A DNA stretch of 34,862 bases. Origin: Spirogloea muscicola (Eukaryota > Streptophyta > Zygnematophyceae > Spirogloeales > Spirogloeaceae). The translations under genes and the position numbers were made by a program. This document shows, in pieces, positions 12,001-24,000 of this stretch; position 1 is the first letter of the stretch, and every line of letters begins with the position of its first letter. The notes under the pieces were generated by a model. That model was not told the DNA's origin. It did no database searches and saw only the letters and a list, made by a program, of their open reading frames with translations. The stretch is taken from assembly GCA_009602725.1 (NCBI GenBank), contig WELB01000117.1, positions 167,583-202,444 of the forward strand. Direction: 5' to 3'.

Positions 12001-15000
12001 CAACTTGAGAAGGCAATGGAGGCTAAGCTTCCTTCACAGTTGGCAGAGCTCAATCTTTTCCTTTCTGCAGTCTACCTTAACGATAACATTGAGGTCATAC
12101 CCTTACACTGCTAACCTCACAGCTTGATCGTGCGCGTTAACGTCTTCATCACTGTTCTTGATACCCCTTCTGAGACTGATAGTGATTACGAAACTGGCTC
12201 AATGTATGGTTTAGACTTTGAAAGGTGGCCTGTTGATAATCTCACTAGGAGCGTGTCGTGCCTATTTGCAGATGATGGATCCAGTCATAGAGCGGTGGCC
12301 AGCGAAGGTCTCTTTAAATTCAGAGGGTGGGAGGTACCACTTGGTCACTGAGTCTAAGCAGCTACTGGCTATAATCTTCACGCCCACCCAGTTGAGAGCG
12401 TATGGTGATGCCCTTGGCTTCTTCCAACTGCTGCTGAAGGGATTGCAGTGGAAGCAGAAGCCCAATGCGTCAGAGGCCACTGAGGGCTCTGGTATAGAGG
12501 TTAGTCCATAGTCATTGATGGTATTTGGCAGGTCCATCTGCTGCTATCTGTCTTACAACAGGTCCTGCATCTGCATGTACGAATTTCTCTCTAGTTAGTA
12601 GTTTGTGCATGGTTCGTGGCCCTCTTATAGGACTGCTATGCAGTCCGAGGTCCTTAATCAATTGCCGTGCTTGAAAGTTGCAGGCTACTCCCTCTGGCCT
12701 TGCCAGCATGGGAAGTGAGGCAAGTTGGCTGGGAGAGGTCAGTTTTTATGCAAGTGCATATATTTTCCACATTACAGATACTAGTTGAGCATCACATTGC
12801 AATCATTACAAGCACTGTACTTCACTTGATTGTGATTTACATTGTAATTTTGCTCACATATTCTTATCGTCACTTGGGTTTCAGGCCAAGGAAGAACCTC
12901 TTGTGTGTGAGGACACTTCTTTACAAGCTGTCAGTGTGGCCGCTGAACAGGTAGATCCTAGCGAGGTCAGTCATCCGTCAGCTTCTAGTGCTTTTGCACT
13001 GACCATCAGTGAGTACTCCAGGTACATGCCATGTGGTGACTGAAGATCCTGGGCTATGCTACTGAACGAAAAGCTGGCTCTGGATACAGGTTTCTGTCAA
13101 AGAGTCATTGAATCTGATGACTGATGACCTGCGGAAAATGGCTCGATATCGACTAGAAAATCAGACGGGCCATAAGCTTTACTACTGGGCAGGTTGGTAC
13201 TGTGTCTTCATGCCTCTTTGTATATCACACTAATGAGAGAACAGGTAGTGGGCCTCGAGAGCTCTCCATGGACTTTGCAATAGATTTCTAGAGCATCTGA
13301 TATTGATTGCGACTTTCTGTTCACCAACTTCAGAAGAAGGTGTCAAGACACAGGCTTACTCCGTGGAACCTGGGCAAGAGTGTGTACTCCAAGTGCAGCC
13401 TGTGGAGAGAGTCATAACCTTGTTTGACTCGCGAAAGATTGTGGCTAGGACTATTTGCCTCCAGCCCCAGAAGGGCTGGGCCCCGGTCTCAGACGTGGTG
13501 GTCGATAAAGTGCGTATACTCAGCTAAGATCCTAGCTCTGAGGTCTGCCTTGCCTGCACACTGCTGCGGCACCTCCGGCAGTGAGCTGCAACTTTTCAAT
13601 CTGTCCGCAGAGATGTGAAATTCATCGTTGTAGTCTGTACACTGATTATCTTGCTTAAGGGTCACATTCAAAGCGTTCTTTATACTACTCAGGGGCATAA
13701 GTGAGGTGATTAGAGCACCATATGCATAGCTTCAAGGCACTGAGTATGGTGGAGCTCCATGGTCCTTGTGCATCTAGGTGGGCAAGTACGTCATGGAGCT
13801 GCAGTCGCCCCAGGGTGGTGCAAATGTGCCCCTTGTGGTGGATGTGATCCTGGAGGAGAGGACGAAGAAGGTGGTGGTGCACTCGACCCTCCAGCTAACC
13901 AACTGCTCCACTCACTCGCTCTCCTTCTCTCTCAACCTCCCCTCGTCTCCACCTGCTGCCATTGGTAAGTTGAGGGAAGTGACAACTACCACTATTTATA
14001 TCTAGTCTGGACATGGGGTGAAGGTCAGATGTCTCTGTAAGTGAGCACTAGATGTGAACAGGCACAGTGTGGCTAAGGGCATGTCATCCTCATGATACTG
14101 CTCTAGTCAAGCAAGACTTCAGGAGAAGCTTGGGTTGTCGGGCAAGTTGGTCCTTGTACCACCCAGTCTGGATGCTGTGAGCCAGCTGTCAGATGTGCTC
14201 CTAGCCAGCCGTACTTTGTTTGTGGCAGGCCCCCTTGTTGCAGGCGAGTCCTTGTACCTTCCCATACAGGCCCTCCTGGGTGGCAAGCTCTACCTACAAG
14301 CTCAGGTGACGCAGCAGCCAGCTTGTCTAAGCTTCTGCAGTCGTGAGGTGCTGCAACTTAAGTCAAATACCTCTCAGGACATGGCAACTCTACTGGCTGC
14401 CAGTGATCACTACCTCTGTCCAGTTGAGGCAAACAGCTGCCATGGGCTCAGTAAGTATAGCTCCTCATGGTCGCACACGATCTGCAGGGTTATGCCAAGG
14501 GGGAGAAGGACGTGATAAGCTTGTCAAGCAGCGGACTTCTGGAGCAGCAGGGCCTCCTTGCCTGCGCCTCTCTCCAAGCAGACAGCCCTCCGTTCTTCTG
14601 CTGCCTGCAAATCATATCTGACCCCGCTACACGGGCAGCCAGCGGTGGTGCAATAGAGGTCAGCTGACTTGCTAATGGACTGTGCTTCTGCTGAAGTGGT
14701 GGCCTCTCTGCCAACATTGGTTGCTCCTCTTGCCCTCACGCTTATGTCCACAAGTCAAGCAGGAAAATTGTTTGCTTGTGTCGTCTACTTAGCTTTCTCT
14801 TACATTCTTTTCTCTTACATTCTCTTCAGGAGCATTCGCTGTCTTTTCATGCCCCACTGGTGATCAGCAATGCACTGCCCTTTCCGATGGAAGTTGTACT
14901 GCACAGCGTTGAAGGGAACTCAAGGGACTCACTACACATTGCCTCAGGTACATTCTGGTCATTGCATCACTACTGCCTATCTGCTGAAAAGCCCAGTACA

Positions 15001-18000
15001 TGCCTGAAAGCTGCAGCTTCGCTGCTGCTCGCTTGTTGACAGTGTACTTCACTTATTGCAGGGAAGGATGTCCACATTCACAATGTGAGCTTAGACCACC
15101 ATCTTGAGGCAACAATTGATGTAAGTACCTGGCCTTCGCACAAATGAAAGTGACTCTCTGTAAGTCCTCCTTGTCTGTGTTGCCAGCAGGTCATGTTATG
15201 ATTCTGCTATGGTAAAATCACCTTGCATTTTTGGTTCTGCAATGCAGGTTCAGGCCTTCAAGTCTAACGCAGTACATGTACACCATCCTCCAAAGTAATT
15301 CTCCTAGCTTTCTGCCCTGGATGTCTGGGATGCCTGTGAACTCAGAACGCATGTTAGACAGACTACTCTCACGCCTGCTGGGATGAGAATAGTAATCAGT
15401 GCTAAAGCAGTCGGTTGAAGGCTTGATGCTGAGGTGCATTGTCAGGAGGGTGCTGCAAGACCGCATTGGGAGCACTCTGGTCTCTGAGCTGCCGGGCTTT
15501 CGACTGCCTCATGACTGCACGCTAACCTCTGCTGTGGGAGACCAGAAGCTTCTGCTGGGCATTGATAACCAGTGAGCCTCGTAAAGCTTGCTGCAGGCCT
15601 TATGTGGCCGCCTGTATGTCCCCTCGCACACTATACACTCCAGTATTATGGTTTGTTAGACCTGCAAACAGCTGAAAGCTCATTCCGTGTGCATGAACTC
15701 TCCCCACTCTCTACATTTGTGGAGCCTTGATGGGCAGACAGAGCACTTGGCCGTGACTGAAACAGGCACTTGGGCTGTTCAAGTGACGACCGATTGCTCC
15801 ATCATGCAGGGCGAGCAAGCGGTCGAGGCAGCGGAGAATATCTCTGTTCTCGCCTTATTGGATCATCAATGAGACGGGCCTGACCCTCTTCCTGAAGAGC
15901 TGGTCGAGCAGTGTGCCCCCCATTCCCTGCCCTCCTGACGAGGTACTTTGCCGCCACGAATCCTTGGTGGGCTGCTCTTAAAGTTTACTTACGCTTGCGT
16001 CGTGTTGCTTCGACTCACTTGGATCCTTGTTGACTATACAATACAGGGAGGGGCTCTGCAGCCGGTCTTGTTCAGTGCCAGCAAAACCTTTGGCTCACAC
16101 ACCGCCTTGAAGGTCGCTAGCTCAGATTGGTCAAAATCAATCCCACTAGACACTGTTGGCATCAAGGGCGCAGTGCATACCACTACCCGGCCTTTGAAGA
16201 AAAATCAGCAGACTCAGGTTCTCTCCTTCCGTTTCCATGTTAGTGATGAAGTAATTAAGGAGAGGACAAGAGGAAAACAGCCCAAAGTTAGACTACAGGT
16301 CCCCAAGTTATCACTTGAAATTGATGGAATTTGTGTTTTACACTCTCTACTTACATGCTGCAACTTGTTCCGTGTGCATCAAAACGATACAAGACTTGCA
16401 AGATGAGGTTTACTCAGGTAAGCATGCAGGGATATTTTTATGTCTTTGTTTTGCAGGTAAGTAGACGGTATGAGTTTGGCGTGGAGATCAGCTTGGCTCC
16501 ATCTCCATTCCATCGCACAAAGGTGGTCACAATTACGCCACGTTTTGTACTCAAGAACCGGACAGGCATGCCGCTTCTCTTCAAACAGGTGTCGGCACAG
16601 GTTGAGCAGGTCAGTAGAGCAGGCCTTGACCTGCCGCAACGAGATTCTGCAGTCCATTCACAGCCATCGCCCCCTTTGGAGAGGAATATCGCTTTCCAGC
16701 CTGCACAGATTTCTGAGCATGGGTAACGCAGCAGCACCCGCCAAGTTTCACATAGGCGGTTCACATTGCTGTAGGTGCTTGCAAATGAAGCCACAGTGGC
16801 ATATCACTGGGACAGTGATAAAGGAGAGGAGTCCTTGTGCATCAAGCCGACAGATGGAGACTCTTGGGACTGGTCTGGGGCATTTGACATTGACAAGGCT
16901 GGTGAACTTGGTCTGCGGATCCACAATAAGCAGACAGGTACATAATCTCCCAACCTCCATGAGAGCGAGAGAAATGCAAGTGTGACTATGCCTATCTACT
17001 TGTGTCCACGGGCTTGCTTGCGGGTGCACATAAGAAGCAACACTGTGCAAGGTCGTTCATAGAAGGGCTCCCAAGAGTTTCTAAGGGCCCCGTCTCCTTC
17101 CCTTCCCTTGCCCTTCACTTCGAGGTATATCACAATATTGCGTACAATGCAGGAGGAATGAGGATCATAATTGTTGATGTATCGCCCAATGGTCCTTCGG
17201 CGTTAGTGACCTTCACTGCCAGCTCCAGCAAGGGGAAACGAGCACCCTACAGGCAACCTCTATTGCGATCCAAGATCTGCTTGCTGCGCAAGTGGCTTCT
17301 GCTGTTGCTGTCTGTATAGTACCCTAGAGACAGTGGTGGAGCTGCCAGGTCTACCCAGAGGCAGTTGTCTATGTCTGTGCTCACAAGTCATTGTTGGGCT
17401 GCCACTGCCAGGTTAGTGAACAGATGCGCAAGGCTTGAGATATTCTTTTACCAAAAGCATGTGGAGCAGAATAAGCAGCACCTTGGTCCCAAGACTGTTG
17501 CTCCATATGCTTGGGACAAGGTGCGATCAGATTCTCTACCTTTGAGATGCTAGCTGTGTGACATAGAGATGAAGTTGGTGCTTTTACACCCTTTTGAATG
17601 AGATTGGACTGTCAGGAAAGAGACAGAGCATCAGGGGCCAGCATAGACTGTATCTGCTGCTCCGTTGCATTCTACTCCTGTTCCTACATGTCTTAAGTGA
17701 TTTTAGCTGAGAGAAGTGTAAGTAGATGCTGCGATATGCTGTAAGCAGATCATGTCTGGCAGGGTACTCTTTCATCATGGGAGATATTCTGGATAGAACA
17801 ATAATTTCAAGGTGATTTACTAATGCGATTGGACGGGCTATCCGAAATTTGGCTGTTGTCTGCAGCCAAAGCTCCCCCACTTGATTGTGGTGGAGTTGCC
17901 TGAATTCGGCATCTCTCAGGAGTACAGTGTGGATGACCTCAAGCCACGCCAACCCATTCTGCTCCAACAGCAACAATCAAGGTCTTGACTTGCATCTCAT

Positions 18001-21000
18001 TAACATTCTGGTTGCTGGTTTGGGCATACCTTATGAGGATGCAAGAAGCAACATGCGCAGGTCTTGATGGCAATGCTCAATCAGGTGGAGCTTGAAGTTC
18101 TGCGTTGTCCTTGCTGCGCAGCTTCTTTGAAGGCTTGATGGCACCCAAGCTTGGAAGGGAAGTGCTGGGTAAAGTATACGTGCACATACAAGCAGACAGG
18201 GCGACGCGGGTGCTGTCGTTCTCTGATGACGAGATCAAGTCCTTCAGGTGCTCCTAGTCACGGGTATATCAAGTCGCAGAGCATGTGAGCTGGTGGTCGA
18301 AGCTTTGGCGCTTGTCCATGTCCATCACTGATGCTGCTGCTACTAAACAGGTAGGACGGCGGTTTTCTTTTGGATAGCTGGAGTAACTGAAGCTGCGATG
18401 TGGCTCGTGAACAGGGAGTCAGAGGATGAACATAAGGAGCAGGTGTGGAAGCATATCAAGTTCTTGGAGGAGAAGAGTGTCAGATTGCAGCAAATGGTGG
18501 AGGCCCACCTTGGCATGGTGCGTAGATAGACAAGGCATTATCTGAGTTGGAACACTGTGCAGCTGTGTCGCTTGCATGATAGAGTACTCACAGCATGGGC
18601 TCTAACGCATCTCGTATCTTTGAAAATCGTGTCTGCCATGTTCAAGGACTTGAGCACTCTGGAAGCTGCGCCTGCGGCTAGCCAGCCTGCACCTTCTGAT
18701 GACTCGAGCTTTGAAGACCCTGCTTTGCAATTCGACCCCAAGGCAGAGCAGGCGCTGAGCATTGTGGCCACCAGGGCTCGCCAAGCATTGAATGCTGAGA
18801 ACCCTGATCCTTTGCCTGCACCAATACTTCTGAATTCTACATCTGATCCAGAGACTGCCAGTGAGGAACCAGAAATGGACATCGTTGCACACCCCGAGAT
18901 GTTTGTGCCATCATTCAGAGGGTTGAGGCCTGTGCCAGAAGGAGAAGAAGAAACAGGGCATGGCCAGGAGATGGCCCACGTAGTCAAGGAGCCTTCTGAT
19001 AGGCTTCCAAGCTCTGAGGAGTTGAGCACTCCAGATGCCCCTTTGGAAACTGGAGGCGAGCTGACAGGCAAGAGGGAAAGCCGGATCCTCTCTGCGGCGC
19101 TTACTGCTAAGTCCAAGACACTTAGTAGCTTGCTGGTGCACAGCGGTGGCGGCAGCAGTGCCAAGGCCAGAGGAGGAGCGGATGAGGGACCGAAGAGCGT
19201 ATTGACGAGGAACGCCGTCGAGGGGAGCAGTGAGAGCGTCGCTGAAGCGGACGAGGAGGTCCGGCTGCCTCTCCACAATGTTGCTGAGGAGACGGGCCTG
19301 GTGGGCCAGCTCAGCCGGCTGGGCGGGGACCTCCAGGTGAGTGTGGTGGGCGGCCAGAAGCTGGCCAAGAAGGAGGACGGGTGCAGCCCATATGCTGTCG
19401 TGGAGGTGAGCTGCATGGCCCAACCTTGGGCGTAAGACCCTGCCACAGAAGCAGGAGGCGTCATTCTTGTGGTGCCTTTTCCAGGCTGTGGTGTCACTTG
19501 ATTATGTTGAGGTTGATTATGTTGCGGTATGTATCACAGGGGTTTTGGGTTATAACAAAGAAGTAGGTGTAAGCATTTGGATTAGGAAGTCTGAGAGCAT
19601 CCAGAGGTTGCTTCTCTACGTACTTGATCCATGCCTCGTGACAAGTCTTCTTGCCCGCTGCAGGTGGCTGGGCAGCTGAAGCGGACGACTGTGCGAAGGA
19701 AGACGGCCAGCCCAGAGTGGCATGAGGAGCTCTCCTTCAAGTCTGTACCCACAAACACCGATGTCAAAGTCACCGTCTATGATCACGAACTTCTTGGTCG
19801 CGACTCTTTCCTTGGAGAGGTTCGTACATGTCGCAAGTCTGAAAAGCTGTCCGACACTGGCAGTGTAGGCACTGTGCATAAATTCAATCATCTGCTTGCA
19901 CTCAGTATCTGCTCAGTCTTTCAGATCCTAATGTGGATGCCTTTTGCCTTTATCTGGTCCTGTGCAGGTTGTGATTGCCCTATCTGATGGCGGGTTGGAC
20001 AGGTCTGCAGAGTGGTATGTCCTTGGTAGGCGCGGAGCTCAGGACAGGGTCAGTGGTTCGATTGCCCTTGCCTTCAGCTGGACAACGACAAAGATTGACC
20101 TTCTGTCACAGATGGTAAGAGCTGGCATCTTCTTATGATTGGCGTCCATTTGTTCTACATTCAGAATTCGATCCTATTTCCATTGGCTGTCTCCCAAGAC
20201 CTTGTTCAAATACTATACTTCTGTCTAAGACTGTCAATTAGTGATTGATGAGTACTACATTTTTTGCTACTGTACTTGATGACCCTTGACAAACTCCCAT
20301 CTTACAGCTAATGTCAAGGCAAAAGGACCTTGAGCAACTCGAGGAGCTACTTGCTATCCAGCGAGAGCGTGAGATGCAACAGCAAAGGCAGTCATCACAC
20401 ATCAATGCATCCTCTTCCACAGTCACTGAGGAGCACCAATCACTTCTATCACCTCCACCTTATCGACAACAATTTGGTCAGCTTGAGGTAAAGACATGCC
20501 AATGACAAGGACGCTCATCGCATGTTGTAGAGTGCTGTTGAGATTCGCTTGTACGTGTTGCTCTTACTTACACTATGTTGTTCTGCCACTTCACTCCAGG
20601 TCAAGGTGGTGGAAGCTAGACATCTGCCAGTCCCCACAACATGGCGGTTGTCAATGCACATGCGTAATGCATATGCCACCATCACCTGTGAAGACAAGCC
20701 GACACAGAAGACCAGAGTCGCCTCAAGTAGCTTCTTCCCCGTTTGGAATGAGACTTTCTTCATCCTTGGTGTGACCTCCTCCTCTACCTTGAAGATAGAG
20801 GTAAGTGTCTGTCTCAGCAGCGAGACTTAGTGCTGTTGCTGAGGACTGGCAGACTCACACAAGGAGCAAGCATAAGGTCAGGGACGTCAAAGACCGACTT
20901 GCCTGTCCGAATGACTATAACAAGCATCCGTGATGTTCTGCTGCAGCTATTTGACCACTTAAGTGTAGGTGCTGATGAGTTTCTTGGAGAGGTCATTCTG

Positions 21001-24000
21001 CCCATCTCCGCTCTCGAGGTGAATGGGTGCTGCTGCATAATAACAGCAGCCAGCAACTTGTGTTAGCTGCTCTTCATGTCCTCAAGGGAGGCGTTCTCAG
21101 CTCATGTGTTTGCAAGCATGCTGCTTAGACATGCTGCATCTACATGTGTCAAATTGGGCATTGCACAAGTTGCTGGCTTCTGAATAGATGGCTTGTGAAA
21201 GCAGGAAGGCTTCCCGCAGTACTTCTGGCTCAAATTGCACCAGCATGACAGCAAGGTTAGTCGCACTTGCTCAATGATCATGCTTGTCTATATTCAGGTG
21301 CATAGTAGACCTCAATGAGGGAGCTTGCCTGTCTGTAAGAGAACTCTCATTGTGTGTATCAGTGTGTGTTCAGGAACCCTTACCTGGAGAAGTACGGCTT
21401 AGGCTACATTGGCAGCACGACAACAGCAGTATCAACAAGCCTCATGGCCTTATCGCTGAGGTGGGGCACGGAGACTCTGTCTGTCTGCATCTGTTACTCA
21501 AGCAGGAGACTGGCATGCTTGACAGGCTGTTTGTGGTGCATTATTTGCCGCATTTGCTAAGTCCAATTGACCTGCTAGTGCATTTTCCTGCTGGAAGCAT
21601 TGGCTGTCTGGCTCAGCAAACCATCATCCTTCTCCAGAAGGTGACTCGATGATGTCCTGCATTGCAACCCCGTGTCAATGGAGTCTTCCTCACTTCTTCT
21701 ATGTGGCTTGACGGAATTTGTGCAGCTCAACGTGGAGGGCATTAGCCTCTCGGTTGTGGACAATCTACCTCGAGAGATGCTGAATATAGTTTTCAGTGGC
21801 CTTGGTATCAGTCACCACAGAACTGTAAGGCACTCTGCTGCTCTTAGGAAAGACAGTGGAACGTGGTTACTGTGGCACTTAACATAGAAGCTGTACAGAG
21901 CAGCCAATGGGGCAACTTTTCTGTGCTGTCCAGTGCATGAGTCTGCATGGCAAGATTCAAGAAATATAACACTTGTTTCACCCATGGTCTTGACCATCCA
22001 GGTGCATGAGGCTGGCACGAAATTTACAGTGCAGTCACTGCAAGTGGATAACCAGCTTCTGACAACCCAGGTTCCTGTGGTATTCTGTCGGGCCGTCAAG
22101 GAGGTAAGCATCTGTTCGGCCTTGTATATGCAAACTGTATAGAGGTTTTTATGTGACCAAGCTGACTGCCTTTCCGAGACTACAATTGCAGGACAGGAGC
22201 TGGCAAGAGCTGCGTCACAAGAAGACTGCGGAGCAGCCCATGATACTCCTGGAGTGGGAAAGAATGAAGCACAATCCAACGATCCTGTATTTCAAGTCCT
22301 TCCAGCTCATGCTGCAGGAGGCAGATTTGCACCTGGAAGAGGACTTTGTGGATTCCCTGGTCAATTACTTCACAAGCCTGCCCATGTCAGACCTCTGGCA
22401 GCAGCATTATCATAAGGTGCAGCCTTCATTCATTACCTCTTACTTTCTGTGCAGTGATGCGCCTCTTCATGCAAAGATTCCTTAAAGGTCACATACGAGC
22501 AGCTTGTGCATGTCTAGAAAATTTTTAACCCTGCCTTCCAGTGCCCACGTGTGACTTGAAGCTCTGTGCCTGTGCTCTGTAGACAAATGAAGCAGACGTG
22601 GCCAACTATGCAAGTACATACACTGTCCCACTAGAGCAGTGGGTCGCAGGCAAGCAGGTCAGCAAATACAGGATCTATCACAAAGGGCAATACATCTAAT
22701 GTATCATGGCACGATGCCAGTATTGCTGTTATGTGTCAGAGCCCCTCTAGTATGCAGCTAAGTTGTATACTGTAGGCATGCTCAAAGCAGGCGGTGTGCT
22801 GTCTGCTAACACAATGTGCACTGTTGTGGCAAGGTGGTGAGGTGGTACTTCGAGAGGCTGCATATCCAGCCAGTAAGGATCAACGTGACATTTGTGACAG
22901 TGGATGTTCGAAGAGAGGTGCAAGTGGCAGGCAATGAAGTGTGGCACTTGCGGCAGGTTGCAGCTTCTGCAGGCTTTCCTCTCGTGACCCTTGTCTCGGT
23001 GCCTCTGCGCCTCAACAGGTCTGCAGAACTCCTCTAGAGATTTTTCTCTGTGACTGCTGAAGTTGCTTGGAGCACTCTTTGCTGCACTTCCCAGTCTGCC
23101 CAGCTTTTGGACAGGAGCCTCACATCCTGCATGAAATTGAGAGGTCAACTCCTTGCAATTTCTGGTGCAGTCTGGTCATCGACAATGCCTTCCAGAATAA
23201 CGATACGCTTGTGAGGAGTGTGGGCCGCCACTACATCCTCCAAGCTTTGCAGGAGATTCACAAGATTCTGGGTTCTGTTGACTTCCTTGGTGACCCTGTA
23301 CGACATTTCTACCTGTCTCTTTGCTCGTTTCCAATCTCCTCATTTGCATTTATTGCATGCAAGAGGGGTGCTGGCATAGCTTTCACGCCAAGCCAGCTAG
23401 ACACTTCATCACTCTTCTTTCATTTGTCTTTCCTGCTCCTGAGACTCGCTCATAAATTCTCAAGAGCTTTTCTCGTTCTTCAAAAGCCCACGGGAGAAAG
23501 GTTAACCCTTGTGGTTGGTCCTCTATATTGCCACGACAGATGAGCCTGGTGCATAGCCTCGGCACAGGCGTGATGGACTTCTTCGTGGAGCCTGCAAAAG
23601 CCACAACGTCTGTGTCCAGCATCTCCTCCATTAAAGCATGACTGTGCATCAGGAGGTAAACTGGAAGGCTTGTTGTTGTTGAGGGCCCATTTCAAGCTTT
23701 TATGTTCCTCTTCTTGTCCTGCATTACAGGCCGGAGGAGTTCTTGAAGGGCACCATGGCAGGGTCAATTAGCCTCATCAAGAACTCCACTTACGGGGTCC
23801 TCAACACCGTGAGCAAGCTCACTGGAGGTGTCGGCAAAGGCTTGGCCCTCCTGAGCTTCGATGACGACTACGTGCAACGGTTAGCACCTCCGACTTTCAT
23901 GCTCACAGCAGGCGGCATAGATCCTGAGCGTTCCTTTCTCTCACCTGGCTCCTCTGACACTGACTCTCGATATGAACACGTCCTCTGAATGTCCAGTTTC

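Larger units (their letters stand above)
3864..12499 (+). other. VPS13 lipid-channel (RBG repeat) region
   Basis: Many exons encode short alternating hydrophobic beta-strands separated by loops, as in the rod-shaped lipid groove of VPS13 proteins. Matches to family blocks include RRPLKLEVVSGTIRLLVP (5128-5367), HALLVIIDELSLQTE (5471-5592), LRFQKLYCQLTLEA (5706-5861), ITTIPVCHLESMVDLL (7772-7848 joined to 8024-8810) and MKIWVEGNQLRLVVILRF (8961-9178). At 11943-12093 plus 12272-12499 the spliced sequence reads LNDNIE-MMDPVIERW, the counterpart of the family's N-x-x-x-x-WEPxxEPW block, with its Trp changed to Met and the final Pro lost. Exon 8024-8810 is by far the longest here and includes a charged, probably disordered loop (about 8545-8640). 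The channel interpretation is family knowledge; the strand pattern is seen in the translation. Confidence 0.75.

Noticed and set aside
18538-19497. 319-codon minus-strand open frame, the longest in the window
   Set aside because: Antisense to the disordered linker exon; its Ser/Pro/Leu-rich composition is what the complement of a Glu/Ala/Ser-rich exon produces.
20877-20932. Possible exon VRDVKDRLACPNDYNK
   Set aside because: Splicing 20800 directly to 20947 rebuilds the C2 strand LKIE-LFDHLSVG without it, so this sequence is intronic.
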